64,000 nucleotides of DNA from Luteococcus sp052116585. Its GTDB lineage: Bacteria; Actinomycetota; Actinomycetes; Propionibacteriales; Propionibacteriaceae. Positions 8,638 through 16,350 of this stretch are shown one piece after another. Location: NCBI RefSeq assembly GCF_052116585.1, contig NZ_JBQKKT010000011.1:38989-102988 (forward strand). Direction: 5' to 3'. The position numbers were made by a program, and so were the translations under genes. Within the stretch, counting starts at the first letter, position 1. Each line of letters begins with the position of its first letter. The notes beneath the pieces were generated by a model. It was not told the DNA's origin, ran no database searches, and was given only the letters and a program-made list of their open reading frames with translations.

Positions 8638-9462
8638 TCAGACTGCGTGGCTGATCTGGGTGACCGGCGCCACGTTGGTGTCAGCCGTGACGCCCCGCGG
8701 TGCGGCTGCACGGTCAACCGTCTCGTCGAGCAACTCCATTGCCGCGAAGACATAGCGGGCCATCACCAGGTCCAGGATGAACTCGTGGTCTGCCATCGGC
8801 TCAGAGACCGCCTCGACGCCGGCGTGCAGTGCCAGCTCTCGCTGACGCTGGAAACTCTCATCGGCACCGATGTAGAAGCTGCCGACGGCGATGTGCCGTC
8901 GCCCCTGCGAACGCAGCGTGCTCACGGCTTGACTCACGGACGCCCCGGACCCGTCGTTGACCGCCACGACGCAGGGGAGACGGTGGTGGGCCGACCACTG
9001 CCGGGCCCGGCGGGCCAGCAGGGCATTGCCACGGGTGTCGCCCGCCGTGGGCGCCGAGAGGACGAGCCCGTCCAACTCGACGGTGTGCGACTGCCGCAGA
9101 GCCTCGCGCAACCGCACGTCAAGCACATTCAACAGATCGGTGGCGGGTCCTACCGGGCGGGACATGGTGATCGCGACACCCGGGTGCGCTGTCTTCACCT
9201 GCTCCACCACCAGGGTCGCCTCGTCGGTGGGTTCCACGGCGTGGGTCAGATCCATCGGTACGAAGACCACTTCGCGGACGCCTCGGGCCACCAGGCTGGA
9301 GACCACCGCGGCACTGGAGGGGGAACCCTGGTCCAGGAAGGCCAGCGCCACGTCGAGTTCGGGGCGGGCCTGCTGCATCTGGAGCCGAATCGCATGGAGA
9401 TGGCGGGTCTGCTCGGGCTGGATGGAGCCCTGGGCAAGCAGGACGAGCGCTGGTGCAGTCAT
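8638..9462 (-). CDS. Sirohydrochlorin/cobalt chelatase family protein (CbiX-like)
   Basis: A 274-residue protein with two CbiX-type chelatase halves. The first begins VLLAQGSIQPEQ (the usual HGS motif reads QGS here) and includes VREVVFVPMDLTHA; the second begins near residue 135 with LVLSAPTAGDTRGN and contains HIAVGSFYIGAD. Family members insert iron or cobalt into sirohydrochlorin. The usual first metal-binding histidine of AHGS is replaced by Gln, so catalysis is uncertain. Start ATG at 9462 with gagg nine bases upstream. No sulfate, nitrite or cobalamin genes are nearby, so its pathway cannot be read from context. Confidence 0.78.
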   Translation of the reverse strand: MTAPALVLLAQGSIQPEQTRHLHAIRLQMQQARPELDVALAFLDQGSPSSAAVVSSLVARGVREVVFVPMDLTHAVEPTDEATLVVEQVKTAHPGVAITMSRPVGPATDLLNVLDVRLREALRQSHTVELDGLVLSAPTAGDTRGNALLARRARQWSAHHRLPCVVAVNDGSGASVSQAVSTLRSQGRRHIAVGSFYIGADESFQRQRELALHAGVEAVSEPMADHEFILDLVMARYVFAAMELLDETVDRAAAPRGVTADTNVAPVTQISHAV

Positions 9463-9719
9463 CGGGGAGCCTCGTGATTCTCGGGGGTTGGACAGGATCT
9501 TGCGGCTCCATTGCCGTGGTGTAACAGTGACCCGCCGACTGGCAGTGCGGCAAGCAGAATCCCAGAGTCTGAGATGGCATCTCACAGGGTGGGCATCAAG
9601 GAGGGGGTGAAAGCCCCTAGTCACACGCGAATACTCATTGACTTCAGGCGCCATTCAACTTCCTGTTCACAGCATCGGCGCGCGATGGCCATACATCCGA
9701 TCGTGGATGCGGGGGAGGG

Positions 9720-9734
9720 CAGTAGAATCTACTG
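9720..9734. promoter_or_regulatory. Inverted repeat over a -10-like hexamer
   Basis: CAGTAG-AAT-CTACTG is a perfect 6-bp inverted repeat with a 3-base centre; TAGAAT lies inside it and TTGACA follows at once. This has the form of an operator over a promoter, but no gene starts just downstream. Confidence 0.3.
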
Positions 9735-9920
9735 TTGACAGAAAATTTCTCCGAATGGGCTGGCTGCCTGGCATGAAATATCGCACTTGAGCCAGCATTC
9801 AAGTGCCAGAAGGGGAACTTCTTTCCCCGCCCAGGCTGTCCGAGTCCGATGAATGTCAGGCGTCAGGTTCGTACATCCGACCAGTGAGGCCAAGCAGGAG
9901 GGCTGTCGGGTCAGTGGACG

Positions 9921-9958
9921 CAGTCAGGGCCCGGAGTGTGACCTCCGGGCCCTGACTG
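9921..9958 (-). terminator. Terminator of tRNA-Val(CAC)
   Basis: A perfect 16-bp stem (9921-9936 with 9943-9958) and a 6-base loop lie just 3' of the tRNA on the minus strand. Confidence 0.8.
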
Positions 9959-9964
9959 CAAGAG

Positions 9965-10036
9965 TGGGCGATACTGGGTTCGAACCAGTGACCTCTTCGG
10001 TGTGAACGAAGCGCGCTACCACTGCGCCAATCGCCC
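9965..10036 (-). tRNA. tRNA-Val (anticodon CAC)
   Basis: The reverse strand folds as a 72-base cloverleaf. The acceptor stem is GGGCGAT/ATCGCCC with discriminator A, the anticodon stem CTTCG/CGAAG closes loop TTCACAC, and the T-arm has GGTTCGAA. The anticodon CAC reads GUG. CCA is not encoded. It is nearly identical in its arms to tRNA-Val(GAC) at 10612, suggesting duplication and anticodon change. Confidence 0.97.
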
Positions 10037-10420
10037 TTGCGAAGAGAGACACTAGTGGACCCGAAGCGTGCTGCGCAAATTGATGTCACGATCCAGCTCG
10101 GGAGCTGTCAACCAGCCCGTCGCGACGTTGCTGTGGCCATGAGGTGAACCGCGTCGCGGACTCAAGGGTGCGCCCCGGGGGCCGGACTTCGGGTGATGCC
10201 CACCACGGGTGGACGGTCGGTGAACTGGGCGTGAATCACCGCCGTGTGACTCTCGATTTGCACAGCCGGAAATCTGTCCGCTAGTGTTCTCAACGCACCG
10301 AACGCGGGGCCTACTCGAAAGAGAGGCTGAAGCGGCAGGATTTGATCGGAGAGCAAGTAGCCGATAAGCTCCTCTGGTGCACGGCATGAGGAAGGTCGAA
10401 AGGCCAAACTCATGCAATAT
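10037..10420. other. 384-bp gap between divergent tRNA genes
   Basis: No well-supported gene. A minus-strand frame at 10162-10413 (83 residues, starting MSLAFRPSSC) has fairly protein-like composition but no ribosome site and begins 8 bases from the tRNA-Gly gene on the opposite strand, so I leave it as a weak possibility. The region should hold promoters for both tRNA sets. Confidence 0.5.
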
Positions 10421-10493
10421 GCGGACGTGGCTCAGCTGGTAGAGCATCACCTTGCCAAGGTGAGGGTCGCGGGTTCGAATCCCGTCGTCCGCT
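10421..10493 (+). tRNA. tRNA-Gly (anticodon GCC)
   Basis: A 73-base cloverleaf with acceptor GCGGACG/CGTCCGC, discriminator T, anticodon stem CACCT/AGGTG around TTGCCAA, and T-loop GGTTCGAATCC. Anticodon GCC reads GGC and GGU. CCA is not encoded. It is the first of three plus-strand tRNA genes. Confidence 0.97.
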
Positions 10494-10539
10494 CGGAGAG
10501 GCTCTCGCCCCATCCCGACTGGTGAGGACTCATCTTCAC

Positions 10540-10610
10540 GGTGGAGTGGCCGAGAGGCGAGGCAACGGACTGCAAATCCGTGTACACGGGTTCAAATCCC
10601 GTCTCCACCT
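10540..10610 (+). tRNA. tRNA-Cys (anticodon GCA)
   Basis: A 71-base cloverleaf with acceptor GGTGGAG/CTCCACC, discriminator T as is typical for tRNA-Cys, and anticodon loop containing GCA. CCA is not encoded. It lies one base before tRNA-Val(GAC). Confidence 0.97.
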
Positions 10611-10611
10611 C

Positions 10612-10686
10612 GGGCGGTTGGCGCAGTGGTAGCGCGCTTCCCTGACACGGAAGAGGTCACTGGTTCAAACCCAGTATCGCCCACCA
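10612..10686 (+). tRNA. tRNA-Val (anticodon GAC), CCA encoded
   Basis: Acceptor GGGCGGT/ATCGCCC with one G-T pair, discriminator A at 10683 and an encoded CCA at 10684-10686. The anticodon stem CTTCC/GGAAG closes CTGACAC, giving GAC, which reads GUC and GUU. Of the four tRNAs here it is the only one with an encoded CCA. Confidence 0.97.
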
Positions 10687-10688
10687 CT

Positions 10689-10728
10689 GAGAAGGACCCC
10701 GGCATTCGCTGGGGTCCTTCTCGTTTGT
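10689..10728 (+). terminator. Terminator of the Gly-Cys-Val tRNA cluster
   Basis: A 12-bp stem GAGAAGGACCCC/GGGGTCCTTCTC with a 10-base loop, followed by gtttgt, begins two bases after the tRNA-Val CCA end. Confidence 0.88.
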
Positions 10729-10940
10729 GGCGTGCCCGGCCATGCCTCCGGGCCCTGATCTAAGAACAGTGCCCTCTTCTCGACTGGAGGCCCTTGTCAT
10801 CCGCCTCCGTCGAGTCAAATGCCGACTCCATGGGTGGTCGTACACTCGAACCAGTCATTGGATCAACTTTCCTGATGATCCGCCTCGGGAATCCCCTCCG
10901 AGCACGGGATCGGAAACCTGGCGCACTTAGGCTCATGGGC

Positions 10941-12077
10941 ATGCCTCCCCACAAGGCGATGACTTCGCATGCACCGGACTCCCTTGTCGTGTTCATCGAC
11001 ATGGGCATGATGCTCTCCTTCGACCAACTGGCCAGCGCTTTGCGTCAGCTGGGCGTGCGAGTGGTTCACATCAGCTCGGCAACCAATCCGTTGGCCCGTC
11101 TCTCCTCCCGCGTCCTCTACGACGAGGGACACCGCTTCAGCAGCACCGACGACCTCGTCGCGGTGCTGGCCTCACTGGACCGAGACCGAATCCTTGACAT
11201 CCAGTGCCCCGAGTTCATCCTGGCGGAAGTGCTGGAGGCCAGCCGACGTGCTGGCCTCACCGAGCGAGTCCTGCGGATGCTGGAAGAACGTCTGCTGTGG
11301 TGCGACAAGTTCGAGGTGTGCCGCCGTCTGGAGGCAGCCAGCATCCCAGCGCCCCGGACCCGACAGCTCATGGGGGCCACCCATCAGGCGGTTGTCGAGG
11401 AACTGGGATCGCCATTCATGGTGAAAACGCGCGTTGGCTCCGGAGGCGAGGGGGTCCGCATGGTCGAAAGTGGATCAGAGTATGCCTCGTCGGTGGCAGA
11501 GCTCGGCGGCCCCGGCGCGGAGCTGTACGCCGAGGAATTCCTCCCCGGCGAGACGCTCTGCTACGCCGCGGCCTTCGTCGACGGACACTCCGTCGAGAGC
11601 ACCGTCTATCGGACCGTGCTCGGGCCCCGTACGCATGGTCCTTCCTCTCACATCGAGGTGGTGCGGGACCAGGCTGTCCGCGGGATCGGCGAGAGGGTCG
11701 TGGGGCTGCTCCAGGGCACCGGCCTCGTGAACCTTGACCTGGTGCGCGCCGCGGACGGTCAGCCCAAGGTCGTCGACGTCAACCTGCGCGCGTGGCATTC
11801 GGTGGCTGCACTGGCTGCCGTCAACCACACCTTCGCCCACAGCTATCTCAACGGGCTGCTGGGTCAGGACCAACCGCCGGTGGGGCCAGGGCTCACTGGG
11901 CAGGTGCACGTCTTCCCGGACCAAGGTCCTCTGGCGGCGGGGAGGATCCGGGCGGCGCGCGAATTCCTGGCCGATGCGTGGGGCCAGCGACGGGTGCTAC
12001 CGCCCCGCTATATCGCCATGCAGACCCTCCTCTTCATCCGCCGACTCATGCGGGAGGGCGGCGCCTCACGCGTCTGA
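10941..12077 (+). CDS. ATP-grasp domain protein of unknown substrate
   Basis: A 378-residue protein with the ATP-grasp fold of carboxylate-amine ligases such as CarB. An N-terminal Rossmann-like part (SLVVFIDMGMM) is followed by FMVKTRVGSGGEGVRMV (phosphate-binding Lys and glycine loop), YAEEFLPGETLC, and the metal-binding end VNLDLVRAADGQPKVVDVNLRAWHSV. Such enzymes form an acyl-phosphate and join it to an amine. I choose the ATG at 10941 because TAGGCT at 10928-10933 lies seven bases upstream, the leaderless spacing; ATGs at 10935 and 10965 are alternatives. It stands between the tRNA cluster and thrS, which does not reveal its substrate. Confidence 0.78.
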   Translation: MPPHKAMTSHAPDSLVVFIDMGMMLSFDQLASALRQLGVRVVHISSATNPLARLSSRVLYDEGHRFSSTDDLVAVLASLDRDRILDIQCPEFILAEVLEASRRAGLTERVLRMLEERLLWCDKFEVCRRLEAASIPAPRTRQLMGATHQAVVEELGSPFMVKTRVGSGGEGVRMVESGSEYASSVAELGGPGAELYAEEFLPGETLCYAAAFVDGHSVESTVYRTVLGPRTHGPSSHIEVVRDQAVRGIGERVVGLLQGTGLVNLDLVRAADGQPKVVDVNLRAWHSVAALAAVNHTFAHSYLNGLLGQDQPPVGPGLTGQVHVFPDQGPLAAGRIRAAREFLADAWGQRRVLPPRYIAMQTLLFIRRLMREGGASRV

Positions 12078-12184
12078 CGCTTCCAATCGGGCAGAATGGG
12101 GGAGTCCAACCATCGGCCGGCCCCCAGAGGCCGGCCTGCGTTCGTCCCTTGTCTGGGCGCGCGCCCGCCGAAAGGAACCCGCCT
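12078..12184 (+). promoter_or_regulatory. thrS leader
   Basis: The 107-bp leader contains a GGCCGG/CCGGCC hairpin around 12116-12137 and a ribosome site gaaagga about nine bases before the GTG. I see no T-box consensus. The hairpin could be an attenuator or the terminator of the ATP-grasp gene. Confidence 0.4.
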
Positions 12185-14203
12185 GTGCCAGCCAGCATCA
12201 CCGTCGTCACGTCGCAGGAGCGAGTCGAGCGGGTGATCGAGACCACGACCACAGGGCTGGACCTGTTCGGCGAGGATCGATCCATCGTCGCCATGCACGT
12301 CAACGGCGAAACGCTCGACCTCCAGCGCGAGGTCCATGACGGTGACGTCGTCGAACCCGTCCTGATGAGCAGTGATGAGGGCCTCTCCATCGTGCGTCAC
12401 TCTGCTGGACACGTCACCGCCCAGGCGCTGCAGAATCTCTTCGTCGACGCCAAGCTCGGCATTGGACCGCCCATCACCGACGGCTTCTACTATGACTTCC
12501 AGTGCGATCCGCTCACTCCTGAGGACCTCAAGGCCATCGAGAAGAAGGCCACCCAGATCATCAAGGAGAAGCAGCGCTTCGTGCGGCGCGTCGTCTCCGA
12601 GGAAGAGGCGCTGGCGGCGGAGGCGCACGAGCCCTTCAAACTGGAGCTGATCCAGGACAAGGGCGGCTCCAATGACGAGGACGGCTCCTCCGTTGAGGTG
12701 GGCGGCGCCGAGCTGACCATCTACGACAATGTCCGTCGCGACGGCAGCGTGGCCTGGTATGACCTGTGTCGCGGACCTCACGTTCCGCACACGGGCTACA
12801 TCAATGCCTTCGCGCTGACCAAGAGTTCCGCTGCCTACTGGCGCGGCGACCAGACCAAGGCCCACCTGCAGCGTGTCTACGGCACCGCATGGGCCACCCG
12901 CGATGACCTGAAGGCCTACCAGCACCGTCTGGAGGAGGCGGCCAAGCGGGACCACCGAAAGCTGGGCGCCGAGCTCGACCTGTTCAGCTTCCCGGAGACG
13001 CTGGGTGCCGGCCTGCCCGTCTTCCACCCCAAGGGTGGCGTGATCGTGCGCGAGATGGAGGACTACGTCCGCCGGGCCCACATCGACAATGGATTCGTCT
13101 ACGTGAAGACGCCTCACATCAGCAAGGAGGACCTCTTCTTCACCTCCGGTCATCTCCCGTACTACGCGGAGGGCATGTTCCCCGCGATGGACGACGACGG
13201 TACGGCCTACCGCCTCAAGGCCATGAACTGCCCGATGCACAACGAGATCTTCCGCAGCCGTGGCCGTTCCTACCGCGAGCTGCCGCTGCGCCTGTTCGAG
13301 TTCGGCACGGTCTACCGCAATGAGAAGTCCGGGGTCCTGCAGGGACTGACCCGCGTGCGCACCATCAGCCAGGACGATTCGCACAGCTATGTGACCCCGG
13401 AGCAGGCCCCGGCGGAGATCAAGCACCTGCTCCAGTTCATCCTGAAGCTGCTGCGCGATTTCGGACTGGACGACTTCTACCTGGAGCTGTCCACCCGGGA
13501 TGAGGACGGCAAGAAGAAGGACAAGTTCATCGGTTCCGACGAGCAGTGGGCCACCGCCACCGAGATCCTGCGCCAGTGCGCGGAGGAGTCCGGTCTGGAA
13601 TGCGTTCCCGATCCGGGTGGAGCCGCCTTCTACGGCCCGAAGATCTCCATCCAGGCCAAGGACGCCATCGGTCGCACCTGGCAGATGTCCACGATCCAGT
13701 ACGACTTCAACCAGCCCGAACGCTTCGGTCTGCAGTACACAGCCAGCGATGGCAGCCACCAGCAGCCGGTGATGATCCATTCGGCCAAGTTCGGTTCCAT
13801 TGAGCGATTCCTCGGCGTGCTCGTCGAACACTATGCGGGGGCCTTCCCGGCATGGCTGAGTCCCACCCAGGTGATCGGCGTCCCGGTGGCGGGGGAGTTC
13901 AATGACCACCTCGCCGGTGTCCTGGCCCTGCTGGAGCAGCGCGGTGTGCGCGTGGAGATGGACGCCAGTGATGACCGTTTCCCCAAGAAGATCCGCAATG
14001 CCACCAAGTTGAAGGTGCCTTTCATCCTGATCGCCGGCGGTGAGGACCGCGACGCCAATGCGGTCAGCTTCCGCTTCCGCGACGGATCGCAGCGCAACGG
14101 GGTGCCGGTGGCCGAGGCGATCGACGAGATCGTCGCCTGGATCGAGTCCCGACGCAATGACAGTCCCACGGCAAGTGCGGTCTCGGACGGCGCGGAGGTC
14201 TGA
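12185..14203 (+). CDS. thrS: Threonyl-tRNA synthetase
   Basis: A 672-residue class II aminoacyl-tRNA synthetase. It has an N-terminal TGS domain (about 1-75), the editing domain with HSAGHVTAQAL near residue 80, the catalytic core with the zinc ligand in KAMNCPMH near 350, motif 2 TRVRTISQDDSH near 395, and MIHSAKFGSIERF (third zinc-binding His and motif 3) near 535, then an anticodon-binding domain with VIGVPVAGEFNDHL. The GTG at 12185 is supported by gaaagga upstream. Two bases separate its stop from the HIT gene, so thrS heads the phosphatidylinositol mannoside operon, as in mycobacteria. Confidence 0.98.
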   Translation: MPASITVVTSQERVERVIETTTTGLDLFGEDRSIVAMHVNGETLDLQREVHDGDVVEPVLMSSDEGLSIVRHSAGHVTAQALQNLFVDAKLGIGPPITDGFYYDFQCDPLTPEDLKAIEKKATQIIKEKQRFVRRVVSEEEALAAEAHEPFKLELIQDKGGSNDEDGSSVEVGGAELTIYDNVRRDGSVAWYDLCRGPHVPHTGYINAFALTKSSAAYWRGDQTKAHLQRVYGTAWATRDDLKAYQHRLEEAAKRDHRKLGAELDLFSFPETLGAGLPVFHPKGGVIVREMEDYVRRAHIDNGFVYVKTPHISKEDLFFTSGHLPYYAEGMFPAMDDDGTAYRLKAMNCPMHNEIFRSRGRSYRELPLRLFEFGTVYRNEKSGVLQGLTRVRTISQDDSHSYVTPEQAPAEIKHLLQFILKLLRDFGLDDFYLELSTRDEDGKKKDKFIGSDEQWATATEILRQCAEESGLECVPDPGGAAFYGPKISIQAKDAIGRTWQMSTIQYDFNQPERFGLQYTASDGSHQQPVMIHSAKFGSIERFLGVLVEHYAGAFPAWLSPTQVIGVPVAGEFNDHLAGVLALLEQRGVRVEMDASDDRFPKKIRNATKLKVPFILIAGGEDRDANAVSFRFRDGSQRNGVPVAEAIDEIVAWIESRRNDSPTASAVSDGAEV

Positions 14204-14205
14204 TC

Positions 14206-14790
14206 ATGGTGCACGACCAGGGCGGGCCACATTCCGACCCCGTCGTCGAGTTCGCCGAAACGATGGCTGGAGTCCCGGACGCCTTCCAGCGGCTGTGGAC
14301 GCCGCACCGGATGGCGTACATCAAGGGTGACTCCAAGCCGAAGGACTCATCGACGAAGCAATGCCCCTTCTGTGTGAAGCCGCAGCACGACGATCCCGAC
14401 GGACTCATCGTCCACCGGGGCAAGCACTGCTTCGTGGTGATGAACCTCTTCCCGTACTCGCCGGGTCACCTGCTCGTGTGCCCCTACCGACACATCTCCT
14501 GGTACACCGATGCGAACGATGCGGAGGTGGCAGAGATGGCCGATCTGACCCGCACGGCCATGCGCGTGCTGGGCGAGGTCTCCCACCCGGCCGGATTCAA
14601 CATCGGCATGAACCAGGGCGAGGTGGCCGGTGCCGGGATCGCGGCGCACCTGCACCAGCACGTCGTGCCTCGGTGGCTGGGCGACTCGAACTTCCTGCCG
14701 GTGGTGGGACAGACCCGGGCGGTGCCGCAACTGCTCGCCGACGCCCGGAGTGCGCTGGCCGAGGCGTGGCTCGCGGCGACGGAGGGCTGA
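14206..14790 (+). CDS. HIT family hydrolase, Ap4A phosphorylase-like (Rv2613c type)
   Basis: A 194-residue HIT protein. The catalytic histidine triad is HLHQHVVPRW near residue 150; CPFC near residue 51 begins the fold, and VMNLFPYSPGHLLVCPYRH is typical. The M. tuberculosis homologue at the same operon position (Rv2613c) is an Ap4A phosphorylase, so a role in diadenosine polyphosphate breakdown is likely by analogy. It begins two bases after the thrS stop and is followed after five bases by pgsA, indicating cotranscription. Confidence 0.92.
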   Translation: MVHDQGGPHSDPVVEFAETMAGVPDAFQRLWTPHRMAYIKGDSKPKDSSTKQCPFCVKPQHDDPDGLIVHRGKHCFVVMNLFPYSPGHLLVCPYRHISWYTDANDAEVAEMADLTRTAMRVLGEVSHPAGFNIGMNQGEVAGAGIAAHLHQHVVPRWLGDSNFLPVVGQTRAVPQLLADARSALAEAWLAATEG

Positions 14791-14795
14791 TCCGG

Positions 14796-15485
14796 ATGGT
14801 CGAACGTTTCCGGCAGCTGTACGCCGCCCTGATGACGCCGGCCGCCAAGCTGGCGATCGCGTTGCGCATGACGCCGGACATGGTGACCTGGTTCGGCACG
14901 CTGCTCGTCGTGGTGCTGTCGCTGTGGCTGGTTCCCGCTGGCTTGTTGTGGCAAGGAGCCCTGGCGATCACCGTGTGCGTGCTCACCGATGGCGTGGACG
15001 GGCAGATGGCGCGGATGACCGGGCGAGGGTCGTCCTACGGCGCCTTCCTGGATTCGACGCTGGACCGCGTGGCCGATGGTGCCATCTTTGGCTCAGTGGC
15101 CCTCTGGTATGCCGGCGGCGGCGACTCGGTCCTGTGGAGCGGCGCGGCCATTGCGGCCCTCGTGATGGGCCAGGTCACCAGCTACGCCAAGGCCCGGGGG
15201 CTGGCCCTCGGTTTCAAGGTGTGGGGCGGGCTGGCCGCCCGTGGAGACCGCCTGGTGGTGCTGCTGGTCGGCATGCTGCTGGCGGGACTGGAGCTGGACT
15301 GGGCCCTGCCCGTGGCCCTGTGCTACCTGGTGGCTGCGAGCACCTGGACGGTTCTGCAGCGGATGGGGCAGGTCAAGCAGCAGGCACGCGAAGCCGAAGC
15401 CGCCGGCCGCACGGTGGTGGACCCGCAGGCGACCGTCGCAGCCGAGCACACCGCGGAGCAGCGCCTGCACCGCAAGGGGCGATGA
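14796..15485 (+). CDS. pgsA: Phosphatidylinositol phosphate synthase
   Basis: A 229-residue CDP-alcohol phosphotransferase with about six membrane helices. The signature D-G-x2-A-R-x8-G-x3-D-x3-D is complete: DGVDGQMAR then GAFLDSTLD around residues 68-95. It joins inositol phosphate to CDP-diacylglycerol in the membrane, the first committed step toward phosphatidylinositol and PIMs in actinobacteria. The order HIT-pgsA-acyltransferase-pimA matches M. tuberculosis Rv2613c-Rv2610c, which gives the assignment. The start is the ATG at 14796, five bases after the HIT stop. Confidence 0.93.
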   Translation: MVERFRQLYAALMTPAAKLAIALRMTPDMVTWFGTLLVVVLSLWLVPAGLLWQGALAITVCVLTDGVDGQMARMTGRGSSYGAFLDSTLDRVADGAIFGSVALWYAGGGDSVLWSGAAIAALVMGQVTSYAKARGLALGFKVWGGLAARGDRLVVLLVGMLLAGLELDWALPVALCYLVAASTWTVLQRMGQVKQQAREAEAAGRTVVDPQATVAAEHTAEQRLHRKGR

Positions 15486-15489
15486 GCAG

Positions 15490-16350
15490 GTGTCGCGGAC
15501 CACGGCTGCCCTGGACGCGGTGGGGCGCACACCGGAGGCCGTCTGGCGGCCAGCCGTGCGTCTCGGTGCTTGCGCGGCCGCGCTGAAGCCGCCACGTGGG
15601 CTGCGCCAGTGGCAGGCCAATGCCACGACGCTCGCTGGGCACGCACCCGGTGGGGACCTCACCCGTCGGGCCGCACAGAGCTGGGCGCGCAATGTGATGG
15701 AGACCGCGCGGCTGGGGCACTGGAGTGAGGAACAGATCCGCTCTGCGGTCCTCGTGGACGAGGATGCGCTGGCCGTCCTGCGCGCTCGTCACCGCCACGG
15801 GGGAGCGGTGGTTGCTCTACCGCACATGGGCTCCTGGGATCTGGCGGGTAGCTGGGCCTGCCTCAATGGACTCCCCGTGGCCACCGTCGCGGAGCGACTG
15901 CCCGACGACGAGTTCGCCTGGTATGTGGGTGTTCGCAGCCGCCTCGGCATGACGGTGCACGGCCACCGGGACGGTGATGTCCTCGCGCGTCTGACGGCCG
16001 ACCTCCAGGATGGGCGGATGGTGTGCCTGGTGAGCGACCGCAAGTTGGGCCCCGGAGGCACGCCCGTGCACTGGCCGACCGCCGCGGGCGGAGTGGAGGT
16101 CAAGATGCCAGCCGGTGCGGCCCACCTCTCATTGAGCACCGGAGCCACCTTGTTCGGCGTCGCCTGCCACTACGAGGGACCCCGGATGCGGATGGTGATT
16201 GGTGACCCCGTGGGGCCCCGCCCCGGGGCCCAGGACCCGGTGCAGGACATGAATCAGCAACTCGCCGACTTCTTCGGCGCCCAAGCCCTGGCGCACCTGC
16301 AGGACTGGCACATGATGCAACGCTTCTTTCCGGGGGTGGTGGCCGCATGA
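15490..16350 (+). CDS. Phosphatidylinositol mannoside acyltransferase
   Basis: A 286-residue member of the HtrB/LpxL-like acyltransferase family (Rv2611c type), which adds a fatty acyl chain to the mannose of PIM at the cytoplasmic face of the membrane. The catalytic H-x4-D motif is PHMGSWDLA near residue 117. The start is the GTG at 15490, with aagggg upstream inside the end of pgsA. Its last codons overlap the pimA start in an ATGA junction at 16347-16350, so the two are translationally coupled. Confidence 0.92.
   Translation: MSRTTAALDAVGRTPEAVWRPAVRLGACAAALKPPRGLRQWQANATTLAGHAPGGDLTRRAAQSWARNVMETARLGHWSEEQIRSAVLVDEDALAVLRARHRHGGAVVALPHMGSWDLAGSWACLNGLPVATVAERLPDDEFAWYVGVRSRLGMTVHGHRDGDVLARLTADLQDGRMVCLVSDRKLGPGGTPVHWPTAAGGVEVKMPAGAAHLSLSTGATLFGVACHYEGPRMRMVIGDPVGPRPGAQDPVQDMNQQLADFFGAQALAHLQDWHMMQRFFPGVVAA

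Larger units (their letters stand above)
9463..9964. other. Intergenic region of about 500 bp without a convincing gene
   Basis: The stretch between the CbiX-like gene and tRNA-Val(CAC) has no open frame with protein-like composition and is more AT-rich in its middle (around 9640-9790) than its neighbours. Visible elements are a perfect inverted repeat CAGTAG-AAT-CTACTG at 9720-9734 overlapping a TAGAAT hexamer, a TTGACA hexamer at 9735-9740, a small gggggtgaaagcccc hairpin at 9603-9617, and a large hairpin at 9921-9958. It could encode a small RNA or a leader; I see no recognisable riboswitch. Confidence 0.5.

Noticed and set aside
9463..9660. Possible cobalamin riboswitch before the CbiX-like gene
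   Set aside because: I looked for a conserved cobalamin-riboswitch core on the minus strand and found only fragmentary resemblance.
10162..10413. 83-residue minus-strand frame between the tRNA genes
   Set aside because: Composition is fairly protein-like, but there is no ribosome site, no promoter box and no recognised homologue; kept only as a remark.
10052..10513. Minus-strand open frame containing DDGIRTRDPHLGKVMLYQLSHVR
   Set aside because: This string is a well-known artefact of translating a tRNA gene on the wrong strand; it lies over tRNA-Gly.
10657..10845. Minus-strand open frame ending WAILGLNQ
   Set aside because: Another artefact of translating across a tRNA (tRNA-Val) and its terminator.
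12078..12184. Possible T-box leader before thrS
   Set aside because: The leader is only 107 bases and has no T-box sequence; only a simple GC hairpin is present.
12008..13909. A 633-codon frame antisense to thrS
   Set aside because: Shadow of thrS, with low-complexity Leu/Val/Gly/Asp composition and no start signals.
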